Below are positions 21,815 through 30,441 of a DNA stretch of 64,000 bases, piece by piece; position 1 is the stretch's first letter, and the number at the start of each line of letters is the position of its first letter. Origin of the DNA: a virus; IMG/VR virus record IMGVR_UViG_3300033156_000312, positions 1-64,000 of that record; one strand, given 5' to 3'. The notes under the pieces were generated by a model. That model saw only the letters and a list, made by a program, of their open reading frames with translations. It did not search any database and was not told the DNA's origin. The translations under genes and the position numbers were made by a program.

Positions 21815-22341
21815 AATATCCAATTAAAAAAATAGAAAAGGCGTTTAATATCAAATTAAAAAGAAATGCTGTATCTCTTGGATTAGACACCGCCAGCAAA
21901 TCGGGATATTGTATCGCAAAAACGAATACTAAAACTATCAAATTAGATATTGGGTTTATTAATATTGATGTAAAAGGGATTAAAGACAGAGTTTTAAAAA
22001 ATGCTCTTAGATACGAAGAATTATATAGACAATTGAAAAAGCTTATAAAATCAAATTATATTGTTGTGATTGAGGACGTTTTTCATTCATTTAATGCTTA
22101 TACAACTATTTTATTAGCAAGAATAGGAGCAATTGCCTGGACTCTCGCAAAAGAAATTGACTGTAAGAAGATAATGTGGAAGACAGCCGTTCAAGCCAGG
22201 AAAGGTTTGAGCTTACCTTGTAACAAAAAGAAAAAAATAGTAATGAATGAAATGAACAAAATACTGAATACTAAGATAAAGAACTCTGATATGGTGGACG
22301 CATTAATTTTGGCTATTAATGGTCTAATTAAGGAGAAATAA
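21811..22341 (+). CDS. RuvC-like Holliday junction resolvase
   Basis: 176 residues with the RNase H-like fold acidic residues in order: D26 (LGLDTASKSG), E88 (VVIEDVF), and D160 and D163 (NSDMVDALILA). This is the RuvC pattern of phages and bacteria; it would cut four-way junctions in replication intermediates before packaging. GAGGAGTTATTG precedes ATG, which overlaps the aminopeptidase stop (ATGA). Confidence 0.8.
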   Translation: MKYPIKKIEKAFNIKLKRNAVSLGLDTASKSGYCIAKTNTKTIKLDIGFINIDVKGIKDRVLKNALRYEELYRQLKKLIKSNYIVVIEDVFHSFNAYTTILLARIGAIAWTLAKEIDCKKIMWKTAVQARKGLSLPCNKKKKIVMNEMNKILNTKIKNSDMVDALILAINGLIKEK

Positions 22342-22505
22342 TGGAAGAACCGAATAAATTATTTTGGAAAATAGTTTTTATAGCGACAATAAGTTGCTTT
22401 CTAAGTTCTACTATGTTATATAGCCATACAGGCTTTTTAATTTTCAGTTTAAGTGTAGCTGTTATTTTAATATCTTTATTTTATAAAATTATTCGGAGAT
22501 TTTAA
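22341..22505 (+). CDS. small two-TM membrane protein
   Basis: 54 residues: a polar start MEEPNKLFWK, then two membrane spans (IVFIATISCFLSSTML and FLIFSLSVAVILISLFY) and a basic end KIIRRF. AAGGAGAAATA precedes ATG, which overlaps the RuvC-like stop. Function unknown. Confidence 0.6.
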   Translation: MEEPNKLFWKIVFIATISCFLSSTMLYSHTGFLIFSLSVAVILISLFYKIIRRF

Positions 22506-22510
22506 ATAAA

Positions 22511-22717
22511 ATGAAACCTATAACCATCTGGACTCGCTATACTAAACAGAAAGACGGAACTTATAAATGGGAACATAATCACATTGAAGATGAGCTTATT
22601 AGAGGGATAGAACCTATTCCTAATTGTGAGTTTCAATGCAAAGCGTGGAAAGATGCTCAATGGCGTCGTTGTTGGGGGTATCTCAATGTTCGTAATAAAG
22701 TTATTACGTTTATTTAA
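22511..22717 (+). CDS. hypothetical protein
   Basis: 68 residues rich in Trp (ITIWTRYTKQKDG, AWKDAQWRRCWGYLN), suggesting a compact beta-rich fold. GGAGATTTTAAATA is the ribosome site. No family is recognised. The 3' end overlaps the next gene by 32 nt. Confidence 0.5.
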   Translation: MKPITIWTRYTKQKDGTYKWEHNHIEDELIRGIEPIPNCEFQCKAWKDAQWRRCWGYLNVRNKVITFI

Positions 22718-22937
22718 GAAATCTAAATGTAATCATATTGTTGGTATAAAGCACATTAAATTTGGACATAATGAAGTTGTTTATGAAGATGAATTTATTA
22801 ATCATAAATGTAAATTTGACGGAGAAATTCTTTGGAAATGCCCTTTATGTAAGAAAGAAATTTGGGTATGGATTAATAAATATGAACCTGAATTTGGACA
22901 TTTTCAAGCGAGACAATATGTGGGGTATAAAAGATGA
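22686..22937 (+). CDS. zinc-binding hypothetical protein
   Basis: 83 residues from ATG 22686 (GGGGGT upstream); longer starts would run further into the previous gene. KSKCNH and CPLCKKEI supply a plausible zinc site. The C-terminus (YEPEFGHFQARQYVGYKR) is aromatic and basic. ATGA-coupled to the next gene. No family is recognised. Confidence 0.55.
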   Translation: MFVIKLLRLFKKSKCNHIVGIKHIKFGHNEVVYEDEFINHKCKFDGEILWKCPLCKKEIWVWINKYEPEFGHFQARQYVGYKR

Positions 22938-23155
22938 ATGAATTTTTTGAGAAATTTCATAAAGAACATTGGCTAAAAATTGAACTGTCTTTTATTGAAT
23001 GGCTCTATAAATATAAAAATTTTTTAGGTAGATTAAAGTTAGAAGATTTTAAACAATTTGATTCGAGAGAAGAAGCTATGAACACTTGGATTAACGAGAT
23101 AATTCATGAAGTAAGGAGAGAGAAGTATGAAAAGAAGAATAAAAAGAAAACCTAA
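22934..23155 (+). CDS. hypothetical protein
   Basis: 73 residues, helical and aromatic (FFEKFHKEHWLKIELSFIEW), with a basic tail ending EKKNKKKT. The ATG overlaps the previous stop. Overlaps the next gene by 29 nt. No family is recognised. Confidence 0.55.
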   Translation: MNEFFEKFHKEHWLKIELSFIEWLYKYKNFLGRLKLEDFKQFDSREEAMNTWINEIIHEVRREKYEKKNKKKT

Positions 23156-23441
23156 ACTCATAGGTAGATTTCGCCATTCTCATCTTATTAATTGCGGATT
23201 AAGAGTTGACCTTCATGAAGATGAAGATGAATGGGGCAGAATGAGTGAAAGTCTTTGCTATGAAATTCTTGAAGCTTCCAAAGAGAAACTCAAAATCAGA
23301 GTTTGGCATATTATTTATGAAGATAATATTGGAGAACAATGCGAAGATAGTTTAGGAATATTTGAAATAGATTTAACAGCTCCCTACAATAAAAATAATC
23401 TAAAGTTTATAAGGAGTGAATTGAAAGATGGAAAAAAATGA
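23127..23441 (+). CDS. hypothetical protein upstream of recA
   Basis: 104 residues. A basic start (KRRIKRKPKLIGRFRHSH) leads to a beta-rich body with alternating hydrophobics (CYEILEASKEKLKIRVWHII). TAAGGAGAGAGAAG is a strong ribosome site even though it lies in the preceding gene. It overlaps the recA start by 14 nt, so it may be coupled to recombination. No family is recognised. Confidence 0.6.
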   Translation: MKRRIKRKPKLIGRFRHSHLINCGLRVDLHEDEDEWGRMSESLCYEILEASKEKLKIRVWHIIYEDNIGEQCEDSLGIFEIDLTAPYNKNNLKFIRSELKDGKK

Positions 23442-24393
23442 AAGACTAAATAGAATACTAAAAGAATTAGAGAACAAATATAATATTAAGAAAGCGAAAG
23501 ATATAGATAAAGAAGATATTATATCTACAGAAATATTTCCTCTTGATTATGTGCTATCTGGAGGAATTCATGAAACAGAAGGCGGACATAGAATAGAATT
23601 TTTTGGAGCAGAAAGCACAGGCAAATCAACTTTTGCTTTGCATATAATTAAGAAATTTCAAGAACAAGGAAAAGTTTGCGTCTATATGGATGCTGAAAAT
23701 TCCTATGATAAAGAATGGGCTGAGCAAATTGGCGTAGACAATGAAAAACTTTTAATAGTAAAACCTTCATCTTTAGAAGAAGCTGGAGATTTATTTGTGA
23801 AACTTATTCCAGAAGTGGATTTAATTGTTATAGATAGTATAGTAGGATTAATTCCTGAGGAAGAAATAGATAGAGAAACAAATCAACCTACTATGGGATT
23901 ACAGGCAAGAGTTAATGCTCTTATTACAAGAAAAATATATAGAGCAATTGCTCATAAGAAAACCACTATGATATTTATTAATCAACTACGAGAGAAAATA
24001 GGGGTTATGTTTGGTAATCCCTATACTACTGGTGGTGGACGAGCAATCAAACATATGTATAACACAAGAATAGAATTCAAAACAGGTGCACCTATTGAAC
24101 ATGGGAGTGGACAGAAGAAAGATAGAATTGGCTGGGAAATAAAGATGAAATGTATTAAGAATAAAAAAGGAACTCCCTATCGTCAAGCAGTTGTTGATTT
24201 CTATTTTGATGGGAGAATAGATAATAAGAAAAGTTTGCTATTCTCTGCTATAAAGTATGGGATAATTGAACGAGCAGGGTCTTACTATAAATATGATAAA
24301 ATTAAAGAACAAGGGGCAGAAAAATTCTGTGCAAAATTGGATAATAAAGTCTGGAAGAAAATAGAAAAAGAAATATGGAAGAGGATAAAATAA
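23428..24393 (+). CDS. recA: RecA-family recombinase
   Basis: 321 residues. Walker A is GAESTGKST (60-68), LIVIDSIVGLIP is Walker B, and INQLREKIGVMFGNP followed by TTGGGRAIKHM is the characteristic RecA L2 region. The N-terminal 45 residues are shorter than in bacterial RecA and the C-terminal domain is divergent. It should form filaments on ssDNA for strand exchange and recombination-dependent replication, alongside the SbcCD, RuvC-like and Hjc-like genes. AAGGAGTGAATTGAAAG precedes ATG. Confidence 0.9.
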   Translation: MEKNERLNRILKELENKYNIKKAKDIDKEDIISTEIFPLDYVLSGGIHETEGGHRIEFFGAESTGKSTFALHIIKKFQEQGKVCVYMDAENSYDKEWAEQIGVDNEKLLIVKPSSLEEAGDLFVKLIPEVDLIVIDSIVGLIPEEEIDRETNQPTMGLQARVNALITRKIYRAIAHKKTTMIFINQLREKIGVMFGNPYTTGGGRAIKHMYNTRIEFKTGAPIEHGSGQKKDRIGWEIKMKCIKNKKGTPYRQAVVDFYFDGRIDNKKSLLFSAIKYGIIERAGSYYKYDKIKEQGAEKFCAKLDNKVWKKIEKEIWKRIK

Positions 24394-24605
24394 TGAAAAT
24401 CAATACAGAATTTGATGTTAATGAGAAAGTTTTTGATGATTTAACAGGCGAAGAAGCTACAGTTATTGGTATAGAATTTAAGAACGGAAAACGTTTTGGA
24501 GAATATGCTACTGCTTGTAATACTGTAGGTTATTGGGTAAATAATGATTATCTTGGAGGTGGAAGGCATCCCTGGGAATTAAGTAAACTTATGAGGAGTA
24601 GATAA
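24393..24605 (+). CDS. hypothetical protein
   Basis: 70 residues from ATG 24393 at a TAATG junction with recA; AGAGGATAAAA is the ribosome site. The pattern EKVFDDLTGEEATVIGIEF and YWVNNDYLGGGRHPWELSKL suggests a small SH3-like barrel with a conserved end, as in phage small proteins of unknown role. TAATG-coupled to the next gene. Confidence 0.6.
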   Translation: MKINTEFDVNEKVFDDLTGEEATVIGIEFKNGKRFGEYATACNTVGYWVNNDYLGGGRHPWELSKLMRSR

Positions 24606-24781
24606 TGAAAATAACAATAACATATAAATCAAGTGTGCAAATAAGCCCTGAAGATTTCACTACATTTACTGAAGTTATAGATTGTAATGAAAATGAAACA
24701 CTAAAAGAATTGCACAAACGGCTTACTGAAAAATGGTCTAATAAAAAATTTGACGGAGAAATTCATTTTAGAGAAAATTAA
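24605..24781 (+). CDS. hypothetical 58-aa protein
   Basis: 58 residues starting MKITITYKSSVQISPEDF, probably a beta-alpha fold, ending FDGEIHFREN. TAATG-coupled to the gene before it. No family is recognised. Confidence 0.55.
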   Translation: MKITITYKSSVQISPEDFTTFTEVIDCNENETLKELHKRLTEKWSNKKFDGEIHFREN

Positions 24782-25004
24782 AGAGAAGGAAATAAAACTT
24801 AATCCACTATTGAAATTTTTGAATAAATATTTAGATGTATTTGATAAATTAAGCACAAGAGAACGAGAATTTATATTAACGACGTTAGAAAAATCTTGTT
24901 GTATGATAATTACACCAAAAAGAATATTATCTCAAACAGAGATAGAAGAATTGGGAAATAAATTAGTAAATAATAAAATAATAATCATTAACAAAGAATT
25001 ATAA
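24750..25004 (+). CDS. hypothetical protein with uncertain start
   Basis: The open frame encodes a helical protein with LNPLLKFLNKYLDVFDKL, LSTREREFILTTLEKSCCMI and a C-terminal strand IIIINKEL. The only obvious start is TTG at 24750, which lacks a clear ribosome site; a start further in (TTG near 24810) with AGAAGGAAAT upstream is possible. The end is secure, the start is not. Confidence 0.4.
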   Translation: MTEKFILEKIKEKEIKLNPLLKFLNKYLDVFDKLSTREREFILTTLEKSCCMIITPKRILSQTEIEELGNKLVNNKIIIINKEL

Positions 25005-25014
25005 GGAGAAAATT

Positions 25015-25476
25015 ATGCGTATAAGAGATATTGAGAAGCTTTGTCAAGATAATGAAACTCTTGACCAAGTAATTGATGAATGTGAAAAATTGTGTAATAG
25101 AACAGATTATTGGATGAATTGTATGAAAGACGGATTGCTTTCTTCCGATAATCCGAAAGAAGTCGTAAATGCTTTACAAGAATTAACAGGCATATTTGGG
25201 CTTCTGAATACAGTAGTTGCTGTTGTTGGAACTGAAAAGAAAAATAGAGAAGTTAGATATTACAACAAAATTCGTATGGATATGGAAAATGCAGGGAAAA
25301 AGTTTGTCTCTACTGTTGGGGAGAAACAAGCCAGTGAACATGTTGCAGAATATAGAAGAGTAAGAAACTATATACAAGCATATCGAGAATCCTGTGAAAA
25401 GGCTATATCAAGTTTACAGAGTATTTTAAAACAAATTCAGGTCGAAGCCAGATTAACAGGGAAAGAAGAGGGTTAA
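25015..25476 (+). CDS. hypothetical helical protein
   Basis: 153 residues, helical throughout with many paired charged residues and several Cys (KLCQDN, CEKLCNRTDYWMNCM). The C-terminal part (AEYRRVRNYIQAYRESCEKA) reads as a long helix. TAAGGAGAAAATT is a strong ribosome site. No family is recognised; its place between recA and polB suggests a replication or recombination accessory role. Confidence 0.6.
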   Translation: MRIRDIEKLCQDNETLDQVIDECEKLCNRTDYWMNCMKDGLLSSDNPKEVVNALQELTGIFGLLNTVVAVVGTEKKNREVRYYNKIRMDMENAGKKFVSTVGEKQASEHVAEYRRVRNYIQAYRESCEKAISSLQSILKQIQVEARLTGKEEG

Positions 25477-25477
25477 T

Positions 25478-25888
25478 ATGGATAGCGGAAATATACATAA
25501 GGTCTGGGGAACAAGAAGAAGAATACTTTTAACAAATACTATAGAATTAGATTTGCTTCATTTAAAGAAAGATACTTTTTGTAGCACACATTCTCACAAA
25601 TCTAAAATTAATCTATTTACTGTTATTAAGGGAAAAGTTAGGATTGAAACGGAGTTTGGAAGAATTATCTTAAAGAAAAATGAATCTTTTGAAGTTAGAC
25701 CGCCATTAAAACACCGTTTCGTAGCTTTAATGAATAGTATAATGGTTGAAACTGCTTATGTAAATAATGGAAAGATAGATACAAATGATATTAATAGAAA
25801 CGTCTTAGGGGGAAGAATTATTAAAGGAAAATATATTAGTATTCCCGAATTAAGAAAAAAAGGATATTTGGAATTAAATAATGAATAA
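25478..25888 (+). CDS. cupin-fold protein
   Basis: 136 residues. KVWGTRRRILLT, then CSTHSHKSKINLFTVIKGKV (cupin motif 1 with the His pair), a middle LKKNESFEVRPP and LKHRFVALMNS (motif 2 with His) match a single-domain cupin of the mannose-6-phosphate-isomerase-like type. Metal and substrate are unknown; sugar-phosphate binding is one option given the surface-modification genes further on. It overlaps the next gene by 8 nt. Confidence 0.7.
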   Translation: MDSGNIHKVWGTRRRILLTNTIELDLLHLKKDTFCSTHSHKSKINLFTVIKGKVRIETEFGRIILKKNESFEVRPPLKHRFVALMNSIMVETAYVNNGKIDTNDINRNVLGGRIIKGKYISIPELRKKGYLELNNE

Positions 25889-26672
25889 ACGACAGAAAAA
25901 ATATTTAACAAATAAATGTAAAGATTGTGGGAAAACTTGTTGTGATGTATCAATAAGATGTAAAAAATGTGCAAATATAAAAGTTAATAAAATGAAAAAA
26001 TTTAATTTTTCAAAAAAATTATTAGAAAAAGAATATATATTAAATAGAAAGTCTTTGAAACAAATTGCGAAAAAATTAAATTGTTCTTCTGCGACAATTG
26101 CAAATTATTTAAAATTGTATAATATTAAAACAAGAACTTCTTGGGAAGGGTCAGAATATAAATCAAAAAAATGTAAATATTGTAAAGGAGAATTCATTTC
26201 TGTTTATAAACAACAAAAATATTGCTCTGATATTTGTGCGAGATATGATTGGAGAAAAAATAATATAGATAAGATTCGCAAACAACAACGAGAATTCGCC
26301 AATAAAAATTATTCTAAATATAAAATAAGAATACAAAAATACGGTAAAAATTTTCGTAAAAAATATCCATGGATAGTAACCTTTAAAAATATAAATCAAA
26401 GATGTAATAATCCGAATAATTCGCATTTTAAATATTATGGAGGTAGAGGAATAAAAAATCGACTTACAATAAAAGATTTAAAATTTCTTTGGTTTAAAAA
26501 CAAAGCATATTTAATGAAATGCCCCAGTATTCATAGAATAAATAATGATAAAGATTATACATTAAAAAATTGTGAATATATTGAACTATCTAAAAATATT
26601 AGTTATCGAAATATAATAAATAATATCAAACGATTAAAGAGGAGAATATTAAAATTCAATGCAATTAGTTAA
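25881..26672 (+). CDS. homing endonuclease-like protein (zinc, HTH, AP2/HNH-type)
   Basis: 263 residues. CKDCGKTCC and CKKC form an N-terminal zinc module, SLKQIAKKLNCSSATIANYL is a helix-turn-helix, CKYCKGEF with CSDIC is a second zinc module, and the C-terminal RCNNPNNSHFKYYGGRGIKN plus SIHRINNDKDYTLKNCEYI matches a phage endonuclease family with an H-R-I-N-N and N-C core. It is AT-richer than the neighbouring polymerase gene and overlaps it by 14 nt, as expected for a mobile gene next to polB. Confidence 0.75.
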   Translation: MNKRQKKYLTNKCKDCGKTCCDVSIRCKKCANIKVNKMKKFNFSKKLLEKEYILNRKSLKQIAKKLNCSSATIANYLKLYNIKTRTSWEGSEYKSKKCKYCKGEFISVYKQQKYCSDICARYDWRKNNIDKIRKQQREFANKNYSKYKIRIQKYGKNFRKKYPWIVTFKNINQRCNNPNNSHFKYYGGRGIKNRLTIKDLKFLWFKNKAYLMKCPSIHRINNDKDYTLKNCEYIELSKNISYRNIINNIKRLKRRILKFNAIS

Positions 26673-28875
26673 TATATACAATAAAAATAGAAAAATTTAT
26701 TTATTTAAACGTAATAATAGAGGAGAATTAACTGTAGAAATCAATAATTCGTTTTTTCCTTATTTCTATACTCCTTGTGTTGAGGGAAACTATAAAGGAT
26801 ATAAAGGCGAATCCTTAAAGAAAGTTATTGTCTCTACACCGAAAGAAGTCGCTAAAAATAGAACAGATAATAGTTACGAATCTGATATAATTTTTACGAG
26901 AAGATATTTAATAGACAAAATAGACGAAATAGAAAAGACTGACATTAAATATTGCTTTTTAGATATTGAGGTTCAATCTACAAAAAAGCCAAATGTTCAA
27001 CGAGCCGAATATCCAATTTCTTGTATCTCGGTATACAATTCTTTGTATAAAAATATACAAACTTTCTTTTTAGCTGATTATGAAGATGAACCCACTATGC
27101 TCAATGAATTTATAGTTTATATGAAAAAAGAATCCTTTGATATATGGTTCTCTTGGTATATTCGATTTGACTATCATTATCTATCTAATAGGTATAATAA
27201 TTTGACGGGTATGACATTCGCAGAAGAAATCAGTCCAATAGGCCAAGTTAGATACGGAGACAAAGAATTATTCTACCCCGCAGGGATTAGTATAGTTGAT
27301 TATCTAACTTGGTTCAAAATCATAACTCAAAACAGAGAACGTCAATATACTCTCGACCATATCGCAGAGAGACATCTGGGAGCGGGTAAAACTCATACAG
27401 AAGTCGATTTCTCAAAGTTATCAGAAGAAGTCAAAGAACGTAATAGAGAAGATGTTGAAATAATGCAACATTTAGAAGAAAAAAAGAAATTAATTCCCTA
27501 TTTTGACGAAATCAGACGTTTAGCTAAAGTAGAATGGGAGGATTTAATATACAATTCGAGAATAATTGACGCACTATTGCTTTCGGAGGCAAAACGACAA
27601 AATGTCGTGTTGCCAATGCGTCAGAAAGATGTAGAGAAAGAAGAGTTTGAGGGGGCATACAGAGAAGCATTTAAGACAGGAGCTTTTTGGAATATAGGAA
27701 AATACGACTTGTCTTCGGCATATCCAAACGCTATAATTGACTTTTGTTTAGACCCAGCAAATATAGAAAATTTAAGTAATAAAGCTCAATTAAATGAAAT
27801 AGATAATAACAAACTACTCCAAATCGAAAATACTTATTTCAAACAAAACTCTAATGCATTATTACCTACAGTTGTTAAGAAGTTAATAACTTTAAAAACT
27901 GAAATTAAGCAAAAGTTGTCAACAACAAGCACAGAAGATAAAATATATAAAGATATAAAAAAGATGTATGATGCTATTAAGGCAGTGGTAAACTCTGCCT
28001 ATGGAGTTTTTGGTTCACCTTATTTTCGCCTTTTTGACCCAAAAGTAGCTTCTGCAACGACCTATATAGTAAGGAGTATATTACATCATGTTAAAGATAA
28101 CTGCGAAAAGGACGGTCATAAAGTTATATATGTAGATACGGATTCTGTCTTTATTCAAAGTTCAGACAATTTAACAGATTATTTAAATAGACTCATAAAA
28201 GAATGGTATAAAACAAAATACAACAAAGAAAATCATGGTATAGAATTTGAATACGAAGGACAATTTGAGAAGCTTCTTATTTTAACAAAATGCAGATATA
28301 AAGGACATTTAAGAAAACCTAACGGGGATTTAGATATAGAAACTAAAGGAATTGAAAGTAAACGTAAAGATAGTAATCAATTTATTAAAGAATTTCAAAC
28401 AGAATTAATAGATAAAATTTTTAATAAAGAAGACAAAGAAAGTATATTTGAATGGATTAAATTACAAGTCGAAAAAGTTAAGAACGCTAAATTGGCAGAA
28501 ATTTCTTTTCCATGTAAGTTAGGAAGAGACCCCAATTTATATAAGAATACTCCTATATTCTTACGAGCATTACGCAACACTGAAGGATTTGAAAAGAATG
28601 TGGGAGACCCATACTATTATATCTTTATGAAAGGAACAGATGAAAGCGGTAAAGGGTTAGTATTAGCATTTGATGAGAAAAATGACAAACATATTAACAG
28701 AGATAAAATAGATTGGGAACAAATGATTAATCGTAATATTTTGATGAAATTAGATAGTATTTTTGAAGCTATGAACTGGGACATTGGGGAAGTTATTGAA
28801 ATAAAACCCAAAAAGAGAAAAAGACGAAAAAAAACAACTAAAAGAGAGAAAGATGTCAAAAAAGCAGAAGTCTAA
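26659..28875 (+). CDS. family B DNA polymerase
   Basis: 738 residues. The 3'-5' exonuclease has D102 and E104 in CFLDIEVQ, FDYHYLSNR as Exo II and NREDVEIMQHL as Exo III. Polymerase motif A is YDLSSAYPNAI (D350), motif B is KAVVNSAYGVFGS, and motif C is YVDTDS (D493, D495). It is a DNA-primed PolB replicase with proofreading; I do not see TPR insertions of protein-primed enzymes. The C-terminus ends in a Lys/Arg cluster. It should work with the primase-helicase and flap endonuclease in this window. Confidence 0.92.
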   Translation: MQLVNIYNKNRKIYLFKRNNRGELTVEINNSFFPYFYTPCVEGNYKGYKGESLKKVIVSTPKEVAKNRTDNSYESDIIFTRRYLIDKIDEIEKTDIKYCFLDIEVQSTKKPNVQRAEYPISCISVYNSLYKNIQTFFLADYEDEPTMLNEFIVYMKKESFDIWFSWYIRFDYHYLSNRYNNLTGMTFAEEISPIGQVRYGDKELFYPAGISIVDYLTWFKIITQNRERQYTLDHIAERHLGAGKTHTEVDFSKLSEEVKERNREDVEIMQHLEEKKKLIPYFDEIRRLAKVEWEDLIYNSRIIDALLLSEAKRQNVVLPMRQKDVEKEEFEGAYREAFKTGAFWNIGKYDLSSAYPNAIIDFCLDPANIENLSNKAQLNEIDNNKLLQIENTYFKQNSNALLPTVVKKLITLKTEIKQKLSTTSTEDKIYKDIKKMYDAIKAVVNSAYGVFGSPYFRLFDPKVASATTYIVRSILHHVKDNCEKDGHKVIYVDTDSVFIQSSDNLTDYLNRLIKEWYKTKYNKENHGIEFEYEGQFEKLLILTKCRYKGHLRKPNGDLDIETKGIESKRKDSNQFIKEFQTELIDKIFNKEDKESIFEWIKLQVEKVKNAKLAEISFPCKLGRDPNLYKNTPIFLRALRNTEGFEKNVGDPYYYIFMKGTDESGKGLVLAFDEKNDKHINRDKIDWEQMINRNILMKLDSIFEAMNWDIGEVIEIKPKKRKRRKKTTKREKDVKKAEV

Positions 28876-29086
28876 ATACTGTCAATGTAAAAAAGCCAGA
28901 GTTTCTTATACGAATGAAGAAATTGTTTGTTCAAAATGCTGGAAGCCCATTAAACTCAAAATCAGAAAAATTTGGACTATTAATCCTCACACTCGTATTA
29001 AGGAAAGCGATAAAAAATATAATAGAAAGAGAGCAAAAAGAAAATTAAGAAAACAATTGGAGGAAGAGAATGGGTATATTCGATAA
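28853..29086 (+). CDS. small zinc and basic protein
   Basis: 77 residues. YCQCKKA and CSKCWKP form a zinc ribbon; then KIWTINPHTRIKESDKKYNR resembles a motif (kiW-iNP-TrvkpS-K-Y-R) common in small phage proteins. The basic tail ends EENGYIR. It overlaps polB by 23 nt and the next gene by 17 nt. Function unknown. Confidence 0.6.
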   Translation: MSKKQKSKYCQCKKARVSYTNEEIVCSKCWKPIKLKIRKIWTINPHTRIKESDKKYNRKRAKRKLRKQLEEENGYIR

Positions 29087-29348
29087 TTTAAAGTTTGATA
29101 AAAGTCAGAAGGAGTATGATGAGAATTATTTGATAGCATTAGTTAATGTTAAAAAATTTGACATCTTCTATACATTAGCTAAAGGTCGCAAAAGATTAGC
29201 ACAGATAATGAACAATCTTTCGACCAAGAAATACTGTGTGTTAGGAATACAAATGCTTCAAAATGTGAAAGATGTTGATGAATTGATGAAAGACTTGATA
29301 GAAGATAATAAAGATGGCGAAATGAACTTTGGCAAAGACGAAGAATAA
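29070..29348 (+). CDS. hypothetical protein
   Basis: 92 residues, helical, MGIFDNLKFDKSQKEYDE onward, with an acidic tail (EDNKDGEMNFGKDEE). TTGGAGGAAGAGA is a strong ribosome site. No family is recognised. Its acidic tail would suit a DNA-mimic or partner-binding segment, but that is speculation. Confidence 0.6.
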   Translation: MGIFDNLKFDKSQKEYDENYLIALVNVKKFDIFYTLAKGRKRLAQIMNNLSTKKYCVLGIQMLQNVKDVDELMKDLIEDNKDGEMNFGKDEE

Positions 29349-29361
29349 AAGGAGGTAAATT

Positions 29362-29589
29362 GTGATTACGGGCAAAGATGCAAGAATGGAGATTAAGAAA
29401 GCTAAAGAAGTTGTAGATTCAGACGCTACTACGGCAGAAAAGCTTAAAGCTATTATGAAATCCGTAGAAGTAGTCAGTAAAGTTGCATTAAGTATCAGAA
29501 CCAGCTTGGTTCGTATAATGGATAAGCTCGGCGTTGATAAGATTCAGAGTAAGCGACCTGCTGAAGATAAGAAAAAAGAGACGAAATAA
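29362..29589 (+). CDS. hypothetical protein with GTG start and perfect SD
   Basis: 75 residues from GTG 29362, whose ribosome site AAGGAGGTAAATT is full consensus, so it is probably highly expressed. The sequence (DARMEIKKAKEVVDSDATTA, VEVVSKVALSIRTSLVRIMD) is all-helical with a charged tail. It is less AT-rich than its neighbours. A strong hairpin (29597-29626) follows its stop. Confidence 0.65.
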   Translation: MITGKDARMEIKKAKEVVDSDATTAEKLKAIMKSVEVVSKVALSIRTSLVRIMDKLGVDKIQSKRPAEDKKKETK

Positions 29590-29596
29590 TTTTATT

Positions 29597-29626
29597 GCTG
29601 GGAGAGAAAAAGAAATCTCTCCCAGC
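29597..29626 (+). terminator. 11-bp perfect stem-loop after a gene
   Basis: GCTGGGAGAGA (29597-29607) pairs exactly with TCTCTCCCAGC (29616-29626) around an 8-nt A-rich loop. It is the strongest GC hairpin in the + half. No T-run follows (TATATCTCT), so it may be a Rho-assisted terminator, an RNase-processing site or a 3' stabiliser, rather than an intrinsic terminator. Confidence 0.6.
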
Positions 29627-29648
29627 TATATCTCTTAGGAGATAAAAA

Positions 29649-30278
29649 ATGAAGAAGGTTATCTTCGCTGACCCTCATATTTCTGAAAAGTCAATTACAG
29701 AACTTGAAACTATTTTTAAAGAAATAGTAAAACAAGATGGAGATATTTTGATTATGCTGGGAGATTATTATGACAAAAAAAGACCCACAGCAAAAGAGAT
29801 TATTTTTGGAACTAAATGGGCTTACTTTTTTAAACGATTATATAAAAAAGTTATATTTCTTAGAGGTAATCACGATAAGACCAGAGATACAAGTGCAATA
29901 GATTATTTACAATATTTAGGAATAGAAGTTGTAGATGAATACATAGATGATAATAATATTTATTATGGGCATTATATGACTGACCAATCTACTTATGAAT
30001 ATGGCACTCATGAAAAAAAAGCCAAAGATTTAACAAAGTATCAATTAGCGATTTTAGGTCATCAACATACTTACCAAAAGTTAGAACGAAACGTATTACA
30101 TTTAGGGTCTTGTAGATATGTAAATTTTAATGAAGTCAATGATGATTATAAATATATGATGATTATGTTAGATGGACTTAACGGGCAAAGAGTAAAATTG
30201 AATACTCCAATTCCGATGAAAGATTTTAATTCTGTAACAGAATTAAAAGAAGAAATTAAAAAATATGAAAACAAATAA
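29649..30278 (+). CDS. SbcD/Mre11-like metallophosphoesterase
   Basis: 209 residues. FADPHISEK (motif 1), MLGDYYDKK (motif 2), LRGNHDKT (motif 3) and LGHQHTYQK (metal motif) define a calcineurin-type nuclease fold. With an SbcC/Rad50-like ATPase gene 2 kb downstream it most likely is the nuclease subunit of an SbcCD/gp46-47-type complex that trims DNA ends for recombination. It lacks the C-terminal capping domain of E. coli SbcD (400 residues). TTAGGAGATAAAAA is the ribosome site. A stand-alone phosphodiesterase is the alternative. Confidence 0.75.
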   Translation: MKKVIFADPHISEKSITELETIFKEIVKQDGDILIMLGDYYDKKRPTAKEIIFGTKWAYFFKRLYKKVIFLRGNHDKTRDTSAIDYLQYLGIEVVDEYIDDNNIYYGHYMTDQSTYEYGTHEKKAKDLTKYQLAILGHQHTYQKLERNVLHLGSCRYVNFNEVNDDYKYMMIMLDGLNGQRVKLNTPIPMKDFNSVTELKEEIKKYENK

Positions 30279-30441
30279 AAAAATCTTAATACAAAAATAT
30301 ATAAAAGAGAACAAATTTATGCACAAAATAGCAAAAGAATTGAATTGTTGCACAGCTACCATATTTTATAATTTAAGAGCAAACAAAAATCGGGACTATT
30401 GGTATGCTTATTTTACTTATATAATGGAGAATTGGAAATGA
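30265..30441 (+). pseudogene. chimeric remnant of homing genes (58 aa)
   Basis: A 58-codon frame joins an HTH-like half (FMHKIAKELNCCTATIFYNL, similar to the HTH of the endonuclease at 25.9 kb) to NKNRDYWYAYFTYIMENWK, the C-terminal tail of the HNH genes at 16.2 and 38.3 kb. The catalytic HNH core is missing. It begins inside the end of the SbcD-like gene and its TGA overlaps the next ATG. It looks like the collapsed scar of a homing endonuclease, possibly still translated. Confidence 0.6.

Noticed and set aside
30399-30437. Longer start for the 30438 gene
   Set aside because: The added codons are the out-of-frame reading of the HNH tail, shared with 16840, so they are not part of the real protein.
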